From positions 1 to 7,878 of the forward strand of contig DBMS01000245.1 in assembly GCA_002297665.1 (NCBI GenBank): 7,878 nucleotides of DNA, read 5' to 3'. The notes beneath the pieces were generated by a model. It was given only the letters and a program-made list of their open reading frames with translations. It was not told the DNA's origin and did no database searches. This stretch comes from Holophagaceae bacterium UBA692 (GTDB lineage Bacteria > Acidobacteriota > Holophagae > Holophagales > Holophagaceae). This document shows positions 1 through 7,878 of the stretch, piece by piece (the first letter of the stretch is position 1; every line of letters begins with the position of its first letter). Position numbers and translations under genes: made by a program.

Positions 1-211
1 GGGCCGGGACCGCTCAACGGGCCGCAACGCGCCGCGCACCCTGGACCTGGACCTGATCCAGGCCGAAGGCGCCCGGGGCCGCTGGGCGTGGCCGGCGCCG
101 CCCGGGCTCGAGGGGCTGGGCGCGGAACTGGTGCTCGAACTGCCGCACCCCCGGGCCAAGGCCCGGCCCTTCGTGGTGGAGCCGGCCCGGGCGCTGGGGG
201 TGGAGGTCTGA
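1..211 (+). CDS. folK: 6-hydroxymethyl-7,8-dihydropterin pyrophosphokinase (HPPK), C-terminal part
   Basis: This is the 3' end of a gene whose start lies left of the window. About 69 residues are visible, read in the frame that ends at the TGA at 209-211. HPPK transfers diphosphate from ATP to 6-hydroxymethyl-7,8-dihydropterin in cytoplasmic folate synthesis. Two family hallmarks are present in the right order. The first is RTLDLDLI (about positions 35-58), whose two Asp residues are the Mg-binding pair in known HPPKs. The second is LPHPRAKARPFVVEP near the C-terminus, matching the conserved PHPR...R.FVL.P block with its substrate/ATP-contacting His and Arg. Between them lies an Ala/Gly/Pro-rich stretch where most family members have a short loop. 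The reading ends six bases before the -35 box of the next gene, and no hairpin terminator is seen there. The call rests on two short motifs, but they are specific ones. Confidence 0.85.
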   Translation, partial: GRDRSTGRNAPRTLDLDLIQAEGARGRWAWPAPPGLEGLGAELVLELPHPRAKARPFVVEPARALGVEV

Positions 212-216
212 GGGGG

Positions 217-244
217 TTGACGGGTGCCACGGTGTATATACACT
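217..244 (+). promoter_or_regulatory. Toxin-antitoxin promoter with perfect palindromic operator
   Basis: TTGACG at 217-222 matches the -35 consensus in five of six bases. TACACT at 239-244 is a plausible -10 (four of six) at 16-bp spacing. The perfect 12-bp palindrome GTGTATATACAC occupies 232-243, covering the late spacer and nearly all of the -10. A ribbon-helix-helix antitoxin is encoded just downstream, and such proteins normally bind short palindromes as dimers and repress their own operon. The inference is that this is the autoregulatory operator. Transcription would start near 251, leaving almost no leader. Binding is not shown by sequence alone. Confidence 0.6.
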
Positions 245-250
245 GTGGGC

Positions 251-547
251 GTGGACGTGCGATTCTCCCGATTCGGTCAGGTCTTTGAGTGGGATTCCGG
301 CAAGGCTCTTCGGAACCTGGGAAAGCACGGCGTCTCCTTCGAAAGCGCCTGCGAAGTCTTCTTCGATCCTTTTTTTCGACTCCTGGACGCCAGCGACCGG
401 GGCGAAGCCAGGGACGCGGTTCTGGGATATGCCGAGGAAGGGGCTTTGCTCTTCGTGGTTCACATGGTTCGTGCCGGTGAAATCATCCGCGTCATCTCCG
501 CCCGCCCGGCGACTCCCTCAGAAAGGAGGGTCTACGAAAATGAATGA
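251..547 (+). CDS. brnT: BrnT-family type II toxin (RelE-like ribonuclease fold)
   Basis: This is a small basic protein of about 98 residues that matches the BrnT family from end to end. It has FEWD at residues 12-15 and an Asn followed by KHGVSF at 22-30, then a VFFDP stretch. A hydrophobic LLFVVHMVR strand comes next, and the C-terminus is the typical IRVISAR.AT..ER..YE. Known BrnT proteins have a RelE-like fold, cleave RNA and are neutralised by a cognate antitoxin. The start is uncertain. The frame is open from GTG 224, but that start and GTG 245 lie inside the promoter. GTG 251 coincides with the predicted transcription start (possibly leaderless), and GTG 257 is equally possible. No good Shine-Dalgarno precedes any of them. 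The 3' end overlaps the antitoxin start by 8 bases (ATGAATGA). The gene is AT-richer than its neighbours, which suggests acquisition by transfer. Confidence 0.85.
   Translation: MDVRFSRFGQVFEWDSGKALRNLGKHGVSFESACEVFFDPFFRLLDASDRGEARDAVLGYAEEGALLFVVHMVRAGEIIRVISARPATPSERRVYENE
522..530 (+). promoter_or_regulatory. Strong ribosome binding site of the antitoxin
   Basis: AAAGGAGGG lies nine bases upstream of the ATG at 540, inside the toxin coding sequence. It fixes the antitoxin start at 540 even though the frame is open back to 285. The toxin has no comparable site. This asymmetry would favour antitoxin over toxin synthesis from one mRNA, as expected for a type II module. Confidence 0.8.
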
Positions 548-878
548 AAAGGTTCTTAAACGCCTCCGGAACGACCGCCCCATGGTCAGCATTTCCATCC
601 GGTTTCCGGAGGATGTCCTTGAGGACCTGAAAGCGGTGGCGCCGGCCCTGGGATTCTCGGGGTATCAGCCGCTCATTCGAGCCTACATCGGCCAGGGCCT
701 GCGTAAGGATCTCGCCCGCCTGGAGAAGGACCCCGTGGCCCGGTTGGTCCAAAGCTTACGCCAGCAGGGGGTCGCCGAGGAGATCATCGTCGAGTCCATC
801 CGGGCTGCCCGGATGGCCCAGGCGTATCCTCCCGGCGATTCCCTGGCCCTGGGGCGCGTCTGCGAGCCGCTTCAGTAG
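540..878 (+). CDS. Ribbon-helix-helix (CopG/BrnA-like) antitoxin
   Basis: This 112-residue protein is inferred to be the antitoxin and autorepressor of the upstream BrnT toxin. Residues 15-21 (MVSISIR) look like the ribbon strand that inserts in the DNA major groove. PEDVLEDLKAVAPAL (23-37) and GYQPLIRAYIGQGLRKDLARLE (41-62) look like the two helices. The pattern 'strand, P-D-hydrophobic helix, GYQ.LIR.Y' is typical of CopG and BrnA antitoxins. A C-terminal extension of about 50 residues (63-112) follows. It is predicted helical up to about residue 95, and I do not recognise it. Classical BrnA antitoxins carry the ribbon-helix-helix at the C-terminal end, so this layout differs. The start at ATG 540 is supported by a strong AAAGGAGGG site, and the gene overlaps the toxin stop by 8 bases. 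Its 3' end overlaps the convergent superoxide dismutase gene by 7 bases. The antitoxin role rests on gene position and fold. Confidence 0.8.
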   Translation: MNEKVLKRLRNDRPMVSISIRFPEDVLEDLKAVAPALGFSGYQPLIRAYIGQGLRKDLARLEKDPVARLVQSLRQQGVAEEIIVESIRAARMAQAYPPGDSLALGRVCEPLQ

Positions 879-1552
879 CGCTTTTCCACCACGCCCCAGT
901 CGATGAGGGGCCGGATGGCGTCCACGTACTTCGCCCGCGCGGTGGCGCCGTAGTCCTTCACGTAGGCGTGCTCCCACACGTCCACCACCAGGATGGGCAC
1001 CGTCCCCACGGGAAAGGCGTTCTCGTGGTCCTGGATCCACGCGTTCATGAGCCGGCCCGTGTGCGGGTCCTTCACCAGGGCGCCCCAGCCGATGCCGGTC
1101 ATGGTGCAGGTGGCCTTGAAGGCGGCCCACCACGCGTCGAAGGTGCCCCATCCGGCCTGGATGGCCTTCTGCAGGGCGTGGCCGGGCCCGGGGCCGGCGG
1201 CCTTCTCGCGCAGGGCCTCGAAGTAGAGCTCGTGCAGGCGCATGCCGCTGAATTCGAAGCCCAGGCGCCTGCGGGATTCCTGCACGGCGGTGGTGGCGCG
1301 GCCCTCGGCCTCGGCGGCCTGGAGGTCCTTGAGCAGGGCGTTGGTGCGGTTCACGTAGCCCTTGTACAGGGCCAGGTGTTCGCCCAGCATCTCCTTGGAG
1401 AGGCCCGGAAGGCCCGTCTCCAGGGCGAAGGGCCGGGGCTTGTAGTCGGCGCGGGGGTCGGAGGTCGCGGGCTGCGCCGCGTCCAGGTGGGGGGCCAAGC
1501 CCAGGGCGAGGGTCCCCGCGGCGAGGGTTCCCAGCAGTTCTCTACGTTCCAT
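872..1552 (-). CDS. Exported Fe/Mn superoxide dismutase-family protein
   Basis: This 226-residue protein is expected to disproportionate superoxide to peroxide and oxygen. The C-terminal half is clearly Fe/Mn-SOD, with TGIGWGALV at 152-160, Gln174 in a WIQDHE segment, and DVWEHAY at 191-197 supplying ligands Asp191 and His195. His107, in SGMRLHELYF, matches the second ligand. The first-ligand helix reads EHLALYKGYVN at 58-68, so His59 must be the ligand, but it sits one residue off from the canonical HHxxHH..YVN spacing. The N-terminus (MERRELLGTLAAGTLALGLA) is a signal peptide with an Arg-Arg pair that resembles a Tat signal. This points to a periplasmic or exported enzyme, longer than the usual cytoplasmic form of about 195-205 residues. 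AAGGAGG (1557-1563) lies four bases before the ATG. The gene follows the TauE-type permease with a gap of about 52 bases. The family is certain, but dismutase activity is less so. Confidence 0.9.
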   Translation of the reverse strand: MERRELLGTLAAGTLALGLAPHLDAAQPATSDPRADYKPRPFALETGLPGLSKEMLGEHLALYKGYVNRTNALLKDLQAAEAEGRATTAVQESRRRLGFEFSGMRLHELYFEALREKAAGPGPGHALQKAIQAGWGTFDAWWAAFKATCTMTGIGWGALVKDPHTGRLMNAWIQDHENAFPVGTVPILVVDVWEHAYVKDYGATARAKYVDAIRPLIDWGVVEKRY

Positions 1553-1575
1553 GGTGCCTCCTTGGGGCAGGAAAC

Positions 1576-1604
1576 ACTATATCCGACTCATCCGGTCGTG
1601 AAAG
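1576..1604 (-). promoter_or_regulatory. Possible promoter of the superoxide dismutase gene
   Basis: On the minus strand TATAGT (1576-1581) is a good -10 candidate in the gap between the permease and the dismutase. It would give a leader of about 16 bases that contains the Shine-Dalgarno. The -35 is poor: CTTTCA at 1599-1604 with 17-bp spacing matches only three of six consensus bases. The gene may instead be read through from the permease, or from a promoter that needs an activator. Confidence 0.3.
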
Positions 1605-2387
1605 CTATTTTCCTAGCATCTGCCAGCCCAGGCGAAGGATCAGGGCCGAGACCACGGCGATGAACACGCCCCGCACCAGGCCGCTGCCCTTGCTGAGGGC
1701 GGTGCGGGCGCCCAGGTACCCGCCCAGGCCGTTGCCCACGGCCATGGTGACGCCCACCACCGGCATCCAGCTGCCCTGGCTCACGAACAGAGCGAGGCTG
1801 GCCACGTTGGAGGCCCAGTTGGCGCTCTTGGCCAGGGCCGAGGACCGCAGGAAATCGAAGCCCAGCACCGCCACGAACAGGAAGATGAGGATGGATCCCG
1901 TGCCCGGGCCGAAGAACCCGTCGTAGGCGCCCAGGATGAAGGCGATGAGGGCGGCCAAGCCGCGCTGGTGGTTCACGCCGTACTTGGGCGCGTGGACCTT
2001 GCCCAGGTCGGGCCGGAACACCGTGAAGGCCAGCATGACCACCATCAGCCCCACCATCACGGGCCGGAACCACGCGTCGCCCTTGCCCTGGAGCAGGTAG
2101 GCCAGCCGCACGCCCAGGGCCGCCCCGGCCATGGAGCAGACCACGGGGCCGGCCATGGACCGGAGGGTGAGGACCTTGGCCCGCAGGAACTGGCCCGTGG
2201 CGAAGGTGGCGCCGGCGGAGGCCACCACCTTGTTGGTGCCCAGGACGGTGGTGAGCGGCGTTCCCGCGGGAAGCCCCAGGAGCAGCGCGGGGATGGTGAT
2301 GAGCCCGCCGCCGCCCACGATGGCGTCCACGAAGCCCGCCAGGAGCGCCGCGAGCACCAGCAGCGCGAGGGTCGCCGGAGGGACCAT
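1605..2387 (-). CDS. TauE/SafE (TSUP) family membrane permease, YfcA-like
   Basis: This 260-residue inner-membrane protein has about eight hydrophobic segments and the internal duplication typical of TSUP carriers. The first half has GFVDAIVGGGGLITIPALL at 18-36 followed by LGTNK at 49-53. The second half has the cognate GAYDGFFGPGTGS at 153-165 followed by KSANW at 187-191. These paired motifs are those of the YfcA branch. TauE/SafE members export sulfite, sulfoacetate or other small organic anions, or take up sulfur compounds; the substrate here cannot be read from sequence. The start ATG (2385-2387) shares one base with the frr stop codon (TGATG), so translation is probably coupled to frr. 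No sulfur-metabolism gene is nearby to suggest a substrate. Confidence 0.92.
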   Translation of the reverse strand: MVPPATLALLVLAALLAGFVDAIVGGGGLITIPALLLGLPAGTPLTTVLGTNKVVASAGATFATGQFLRAKVLTLRSMAGPVVCSMAGAALGVRLAYLLQGKGDAWFRPVMVGLMVVMLAFTVFRPDLGKVHAPKYGVNHQRGLAALIAFILGAYDGFFGPGTGSILIFLFVAVLGFDFLRSSALAKSANWASNVASLALFVSQGSWMPVVGVTMAVGNGLGGYLGARTALSKGSGLVRGVFIAVVSALILRLGWQMLGK

Positions 2388-2959
2388 CAGATGTGCATGA
2401 TCTCGGCGTCCTTGTGCTTGATGATGTCCTCGACGTCCTTGATGGACTCGTCGGTGATCCTCTGGATGTCGGCCAGGGCCTTCTTGGCGGCGTCCTCGCC
2501 CAGGGGCGCGGTCTTGTCCTTCTCCAGCTTCTTGACGTCCTCGTTGGCGTCGCGGCGAACGTTGCGGATGGCGGTCTTGATCTCCTCGCCCATGCGGCTC
2601 ACGACCTTGACCAGGTCCCTGCGGCGCTCCTCGTTCAGGGGCGGGATGGGCAGGCGGATCACGACGCCGTCGTTGGCGGGGTTGAGGCCCAGCTCGGACT
2701 TGAGGATGGCGTGCTCGATGGCCTTGATGGCGGACTTGTCGAAGGGGGTGATGACGAGCATGGAGGCCTCGGGGACGCTCACGCCCGCGATCTGGTTCAG
2801 GGGCATGGTGGCGCCGTAATACTCCACGTGCAGCGTGTCCAGGATGCCCGCGTTGGCGCGGCCCGTGCGGACGGTGGCCATCTCCTTCTTGAGGGTCTCC
2901 AGGGAGGTCTTCATGCGCTTCCTGGTTTCGGCCAGAATCGTTTCAACGGTCGCTGTCAT
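2387..2959 (-). CDS. frr: Ribosome recycling factor
   Basis: This 190-residue cytoplasmic protein works with EF-G to split the post-termination ribosome. It is close to the usual length of about 185. Conserved blocks are visible throughout: MATVRTGRANAGILD at 27-41, the Pro-rich Asn-Gln stretch and PFDKSAIKAIE near 72-82, LNPANDG at 92-98, IPPLNEERRRDLVK at 105-118, and NVRRDANEDVKKLEKD at 133-148, where the Arg-Arg is part of the ribosome-binding helix. The start at ATG 2957-2959 is chosen because GGAG (2966-2969) lies six bases upstream. The in-frame ATG at 2969-2971 would destroy that spacing, and the open frame beyond it runs through the HAD gene. frr is commonly next to pyrH and tsf. Here it follows a HAD hydrolase by 62 bases and is coupled to a permease gene. 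Confidence 0.97.
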   Translation of the reverse strand: MTATVETILAETRKRMKTSLETLKKEMATVRTGRANAGILDTLHVEYYGATMPLNQIAGVSVPEASMLVITPFDKSAIKAIEHAILKSELGLNPANDGVVIRLPIPPLNEERRRDLVKVVSRMGEEIKTAIRNVRRDANEDVKKLEKDKTAPLGEDAAKKALADIQRITDESIKDVEDIIKHKDAEIMHI

Positions 2960-3021
2960 CGGATACTCCATCAAAGGCGCACTGTCTTTTCTATCGGGAA
3001 TCCCCCCGAATTGCCAGCGGA

Positions 3022-3702
3022 TCACCCCAGGCAGGTGCTGCAGCGGGCACCTTTCTGCAGGTTCTCGATGATCCCGGGGACGTGGGAGAGGTCGGGGACC
3101 TCCACCAGCTCGGCCTCGGGGTCGACCTCGGGCCTGGGATGGCCGGCGCGGTTGACCCAGATGGCGGTCCAACCGGCCTCCAGGGCCCCGGTGACGTCGT
3201 CCCGCCAGCTGTCGCCCACCATGGCGATCTCGCCGGGGAAGAGTCCCAGGCGCCTTTCCATGATCCGGAAGGCGTCGGGCTCGGGCTTGAGGTGGCCCGT
3301 GAGGGCGCTGAGGCAGCGGGTGGGCAGGGCCCGCTCCAGGCCCAGGCGGTCCAGGAACTCCATGTCGAAGCTCTGGGTGTTGGAAAGCAGGCCCACCCGC
3401 GCCAGCTTGCGGGTGCGCGCCACGGCGTCCATGGCCTCCGGGAAGCACGCGGCGTCGTCGGCGGCGGTCTGGAAGACTTCGGCCATGGCCAGGATCTGGG
3501 TGCCGGAAAGGGAGAGCCGGTCCATCCAGCCCGCGATGAAGGTGCGGGCGTCGGGGTGGGGCCGGTCCATGGCCTCGCGGCGGAGGGCGGGATAGAGGGC
3601 GCGCTGGTCGTCGTCCAGAAGGCGCTGGAGGTGGCGGAAGGGGTCGCCGTGCTGGCTGTGCACCAGGGTGTTCCAGAGGTCGAAGACGACGGCCCGGATC
3701 AT
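3022..3702 (-). CDS. HAD-superfamily hydrolase with atypical motif I
   Basis: This 226-residue cytoplasmic protein is of the phosphatase/dehalogenase-like class with an inserted helical cap. Motif I is VVFDLWNTLV at 5-14. Asp8 is the nucleophile, but the second acidic residue of the usual DxD is Trp10. Motif II is LLSNT with Ser107, motif III is Lys139 in TGHLKPEPDAF, and motif IV is VGDSWRDDVTGA at 162-173 with Asp164 and Asp168/169. The cap lies roughly at residues 15-90. The substrate is unknown. Loss of the second Asp, which acts as general acid/base in HAD phosphatases, makes a simple phosphatase assignment unsafe. The C-terminus carries a short CSTC tail. The ATG overlaps the stop of the lipoprotein gene by four bases (ATGA), placing it in a coupled block with that gene and queD. 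Confidence 0.9.
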   Translation of the reverse strand: MIRAVVFDLWNTLVHSQHGDPFRHLQRLLDDDQRALYPALRREAMDRPHPDARTFIAGWMDRLSLSGTQILAMAEVFQTAADDAACFPEAMDAVARTRKLARVGLLSNTQSFDMEFLDRLGLERALPTRCLSALTGHLKPEPDAFRIMERRLGLFPGEIAMVGDSWRDDVTGALEAGWTAIWVNRAGHPRPEVDPEAELVEVPDLSHVPGIIENLQKGARCSTCLG

Positions 3703-4196
3703 GGGGCCCCTCCGAAGGCGCGGCGGGACTTGACGGGAAGCTGGATGGGGAACCCGTAGGCCTCGGTCTTCAGGGCGCCCTCCAGGAGCCAGGCGCCGGA
3801 ACCCCCCTGGGCCGCGGCCTGGATGGCCACCCAGTTGTCCCGCAGGTCCCCGTAGGAGAAGGAGACCTCCACGTCCATGCTGCCCGAGCCCCGGGGCGCG
3901 AGCTCGATGGGCCTGGCCAGCTCCATGCGCCCGATGGCGTGGGTGGCGCCGCGGGTCTCCAGCCTAAGGTCCCCGGTGAAGGCCGAAACGTGGAAGGGCA
4001 CGCCGGAGGGGTTGTCCACGCCCACCACGACGCGGAAGGCCATGCGCGAGCGGTCCAGGGGCAGGGCCAGGTGGACCCGGGGCTCGACCCGGTCCAGGTG
4101 GAAGCGCAGGCCGCGGGCGGCCTCCCGGTAGTCCCTGACGGGAGCGCAGGCGGTGGCGAGGACCAGGACCGGAAGGACCAGGCGGGCCGGGCGCAT
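3699..4196 (-). CDS. LEA-type-2/WHy-domain lipoprotein
   Basis: This 165-residue protein begins with a short basic-hydrophobic signal peptide ending LATAC, so Cys17 is the likely lipidated residue. The lipobox has Ala rather than Leu at -3, which is acceptable but not ideal. The mature part resembles a WHy/LEA14 beta-sandwich. It has a strand, then FRVVVGVDNPSGVPFHVSAF at 54-73, which is the family's 'V.NP...P..V' signature, then LRLETRGA, and a further strand pair near IELAPRGSGSMDVEVSFSY. Bacterial members are envelope proteins of unclear function, often linked to desiccation or other stress. The start ATG (4194-4196) shares its first base with the queD stop (TGATG), so translation is probably coupled. 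The frame is open to 4481, but that part runs through queD and is not coding. Confidence 0.8.
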   Translation of the reverse strand: MRPARLVLPVLVLATACAPVRDYREAARGLRFHLDRVEPRVHLALPLDRSRMAFRVVVGVDNPSGVPFHVSAFTGDLRLETRGATHAIGRMELARPIELAPRGSGSMDVEVSFSYGDLRDNWVAIQAAAQGGSGAWLLEGALKTEAYGFPIQLPVKSRRAFGGAP

Positions 4197-4543
4197 CAGG
4201 CCCCCCGGTAGATCACGCTGTTGTCGAGGGTCTCGAAGACCTCGACCTGGCAGAGCAGGGGCAGGGACGGCTTGAGCTCGTCCCAGATCCACACCGAGAT
4301 GTTCTCCGCCGTGGACAAAGGGATGAGGTCGTTGAGGAAGCGGTGGTCCAGGCGCTGGATGACCTTCTCCACGACCACCTTGGACAGGTCGTCGAAGTCG
4401 ATGATCATGCCCGTCTCCGGGTTCACGGAGCCCTCCAGGGACACGAAGAGCTTGTAGCTGTGCCCATGCAGGTTGCGGCACTTGCCGGGGTGGTTGTGGA
4501 TGAAGTGGGCGGCCTCGAAGCCGTATTCCTTGCGCAGGATCAT
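4196..4543 (-). CDS. queD: 6-carboxy-5,6,7,8-tetrahydropterin synthase
   Basis: This 115-residue cytoplasmic enzyme converts 7,8-dihydroneopterin triphosphate to 6-carboxytetrahydropterin, an early step of queuosine/7-deazaguanine synthesis. The zinc ligands are visible as His13 in FEAAH and His26/His28 in LHGHSY. Cys22 is the catalytic cysteine in the CxxxHGH arrangement. Other family features are GMIIDFDDL (45-53), RLDHRFLND (64-72, with the catalytic Asp-His), STAENISVWIWDEL (77-90), the terminal Glu104 in VFET and the end VIYRG. Length and motifs fit QueD rather than the longer eukaryotic PTPS. The start ATG 4541-4543 has a modest AAGG-type site. The kinase gene ends 21 bases upstream, so the two may be cotranscribed. 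No queC, queE or queF is in the window. Confidence 0.94.
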   Translation of the reverse strand: MILRKEYGFEAAHFIHNHPGKCRNLHGHSYKLFVSLEGSVNPETGMIIDFDDLSKVVVEKVIQRLDHRFLNDLIPLSTAENISVWIWDELKPSLPLLCQVEVFETLDNSVIYRGA

Positions 4544-4564
4544 GAATCTCGCCTTAAAACCCCA

Positions 4565-7612
<3,048 letters not shown>

Positions 7613-7627
7613 GATAGGCGCGGTAAC

Positions 7628-7878
7628 CTAGAAAGTCCTTCTCGAGACGAGGGCGTTGGCCAGGAACAGCCCGAGCATGAGGGCCAGGGTGACCGACAGC
7701 GCCCGGGTTCCCGCCTCAAGCCCCTCCAGGGTCTGGCCGTGCATCATCATGGTGATGCCCCGCACCCCCAGGCTTCCGGGCAGGATCAGCATGATCGAGG
7801 GCAGCAGGAGCACCGCGCCGGGGCGCCGGGTGCGCCGGGCGTACTGGTTGCATGCGGCGCCCAGGGCCAGGGCCGCGA
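7628..7878 (-). CDS. ThrE-family threonine/serine exporter, C-terminal part
   Basis: The 5' end lies beyond the right edge, and 82 residues are visible, ending at the stop at 7628-7630. The segment NQYARRTRRPGAVLLLPSIM, followed by LILPGSLGVRGITMM, matches the ThrE_2 domain, in which a Pro-Gly pair closes a membrane helix. A second hydrophobic helix (SVTLALMLGLFLANALV) follows before the short basic end. ThrE proteins export L-threonine and L-serine through the inner membrane. They may be one chain or two subunits, and which form this is cannot be seen here. The histidine kinase starts 15 bases downstream, so the two are probably cotranscribed. The match is to a short membrane segment, so the substrate is inferred from family only. 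Confidence 0.75.
   Translation of the reverse strand, partial: AALALGAACNQYARRTRRPGAVLLLPSIMLILPGSLGVRGITMMMHGQTLEGLEAGTRALSVTLALMLGLFLANALVSRRTF

Noticed and set aside
224..250. Upstream GTG starts of the toxin at 224 and 245
   Set aside because: Both fall within the promoter/palindrome, before the predicted transcription start. The encoded residues have no counterpart in the BrnT family.
2994..3009. Inverted repeat TCGGG...CCCGA between the HAD gene and frr, as a possible terminator
   Set aside because: The stem is only five base pairs and no T-run follows on either strand. It may be chance in GC-rich sequence.
2960..3448. N-terminal extension of frr to 353 residues
   Set aside because: The extension runs through the HAD gene in another frame. 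The RRF family length and the GGAG site before 2959 fix the shorter start.
2393..3595. 400-codon + strand frame opposite frr and the HAD gene
   Set aside because: It is antisense to two well-supported genes, and its translation is repetitive Gly/Leu/Val/Asp-rich sequence with no family resemblance.

Overview
This is a high-GC bacterial window with ordinary chromosomal gene density. Almost no base is non-coding, and many genes touch or overlap. The organism cannot be named from the sequence alone. The base composition, together with a large beta-propeller histidine kinase beside housekeeping genes, would fit a Holophagae-like Acidobacteriota or another GC-rich Gram-negative. That placement is inference. 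Exported proteins (a signal-peptide superoxide dismutase, a lipoprotein, and a kinase with a periplasmic sensor) suggest a cell with a periplasm.

Layout, left to right. On the + strand the window opens with the 3' end of folK (1-211). A compact type II toxin-antitoxin pair follows: a BrnT-family toxin (about 251-547) and a ribbon-helix-helix antitoxin (540-878). Their promoter overlaps a perfect 12-bp palindrome at 232-243. From 872 to the right edge every gene lies on the - strand. In transcription order (right to left) these are: the C-terminal end of a ThrE-type threonine/serine exporter (7628-7878), a 1015-residue two-component propeller sensor histidine kinase (4565-7612), queD (4196-4543), a LEA/WHy-type lipoprotein (3699-4196), a HAD-superfamily hydrolase (3022-3702), ribosome recycling factor frr (2387-2959), a TauE/SafE (TSUP) permease (1605-2387) and an exported Fe/Mn superoxide dismutase-like protein (872-1552).

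Three junctions in the minus-strand run are stop/start overlaps (TGATG, ATGA, TGATG), and the other gaps are 15 to 62 bases. The run therefore looks like one or two long transcripts, with queD-lipoprotein-HAD and frr-permease as translationally coupled blocks. The functions are mixed: amino-acid export, signalling, queuosine precursor synthesis, envelope lipoprotein, translation and oxidative defence. I see no single pathway.

The most accessory-looking part is the toxin-antitoxin module. It has a visibly lower GC content than its neighbours, its own promoter and operator, and an antitoxin that does not have the usual BrnA layout. I see no CRISPR array, RNA gene, insertion sequence, phage gene or clear intrinsic terminator, and no convincing wholly new system. 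The findings are moderate leads.
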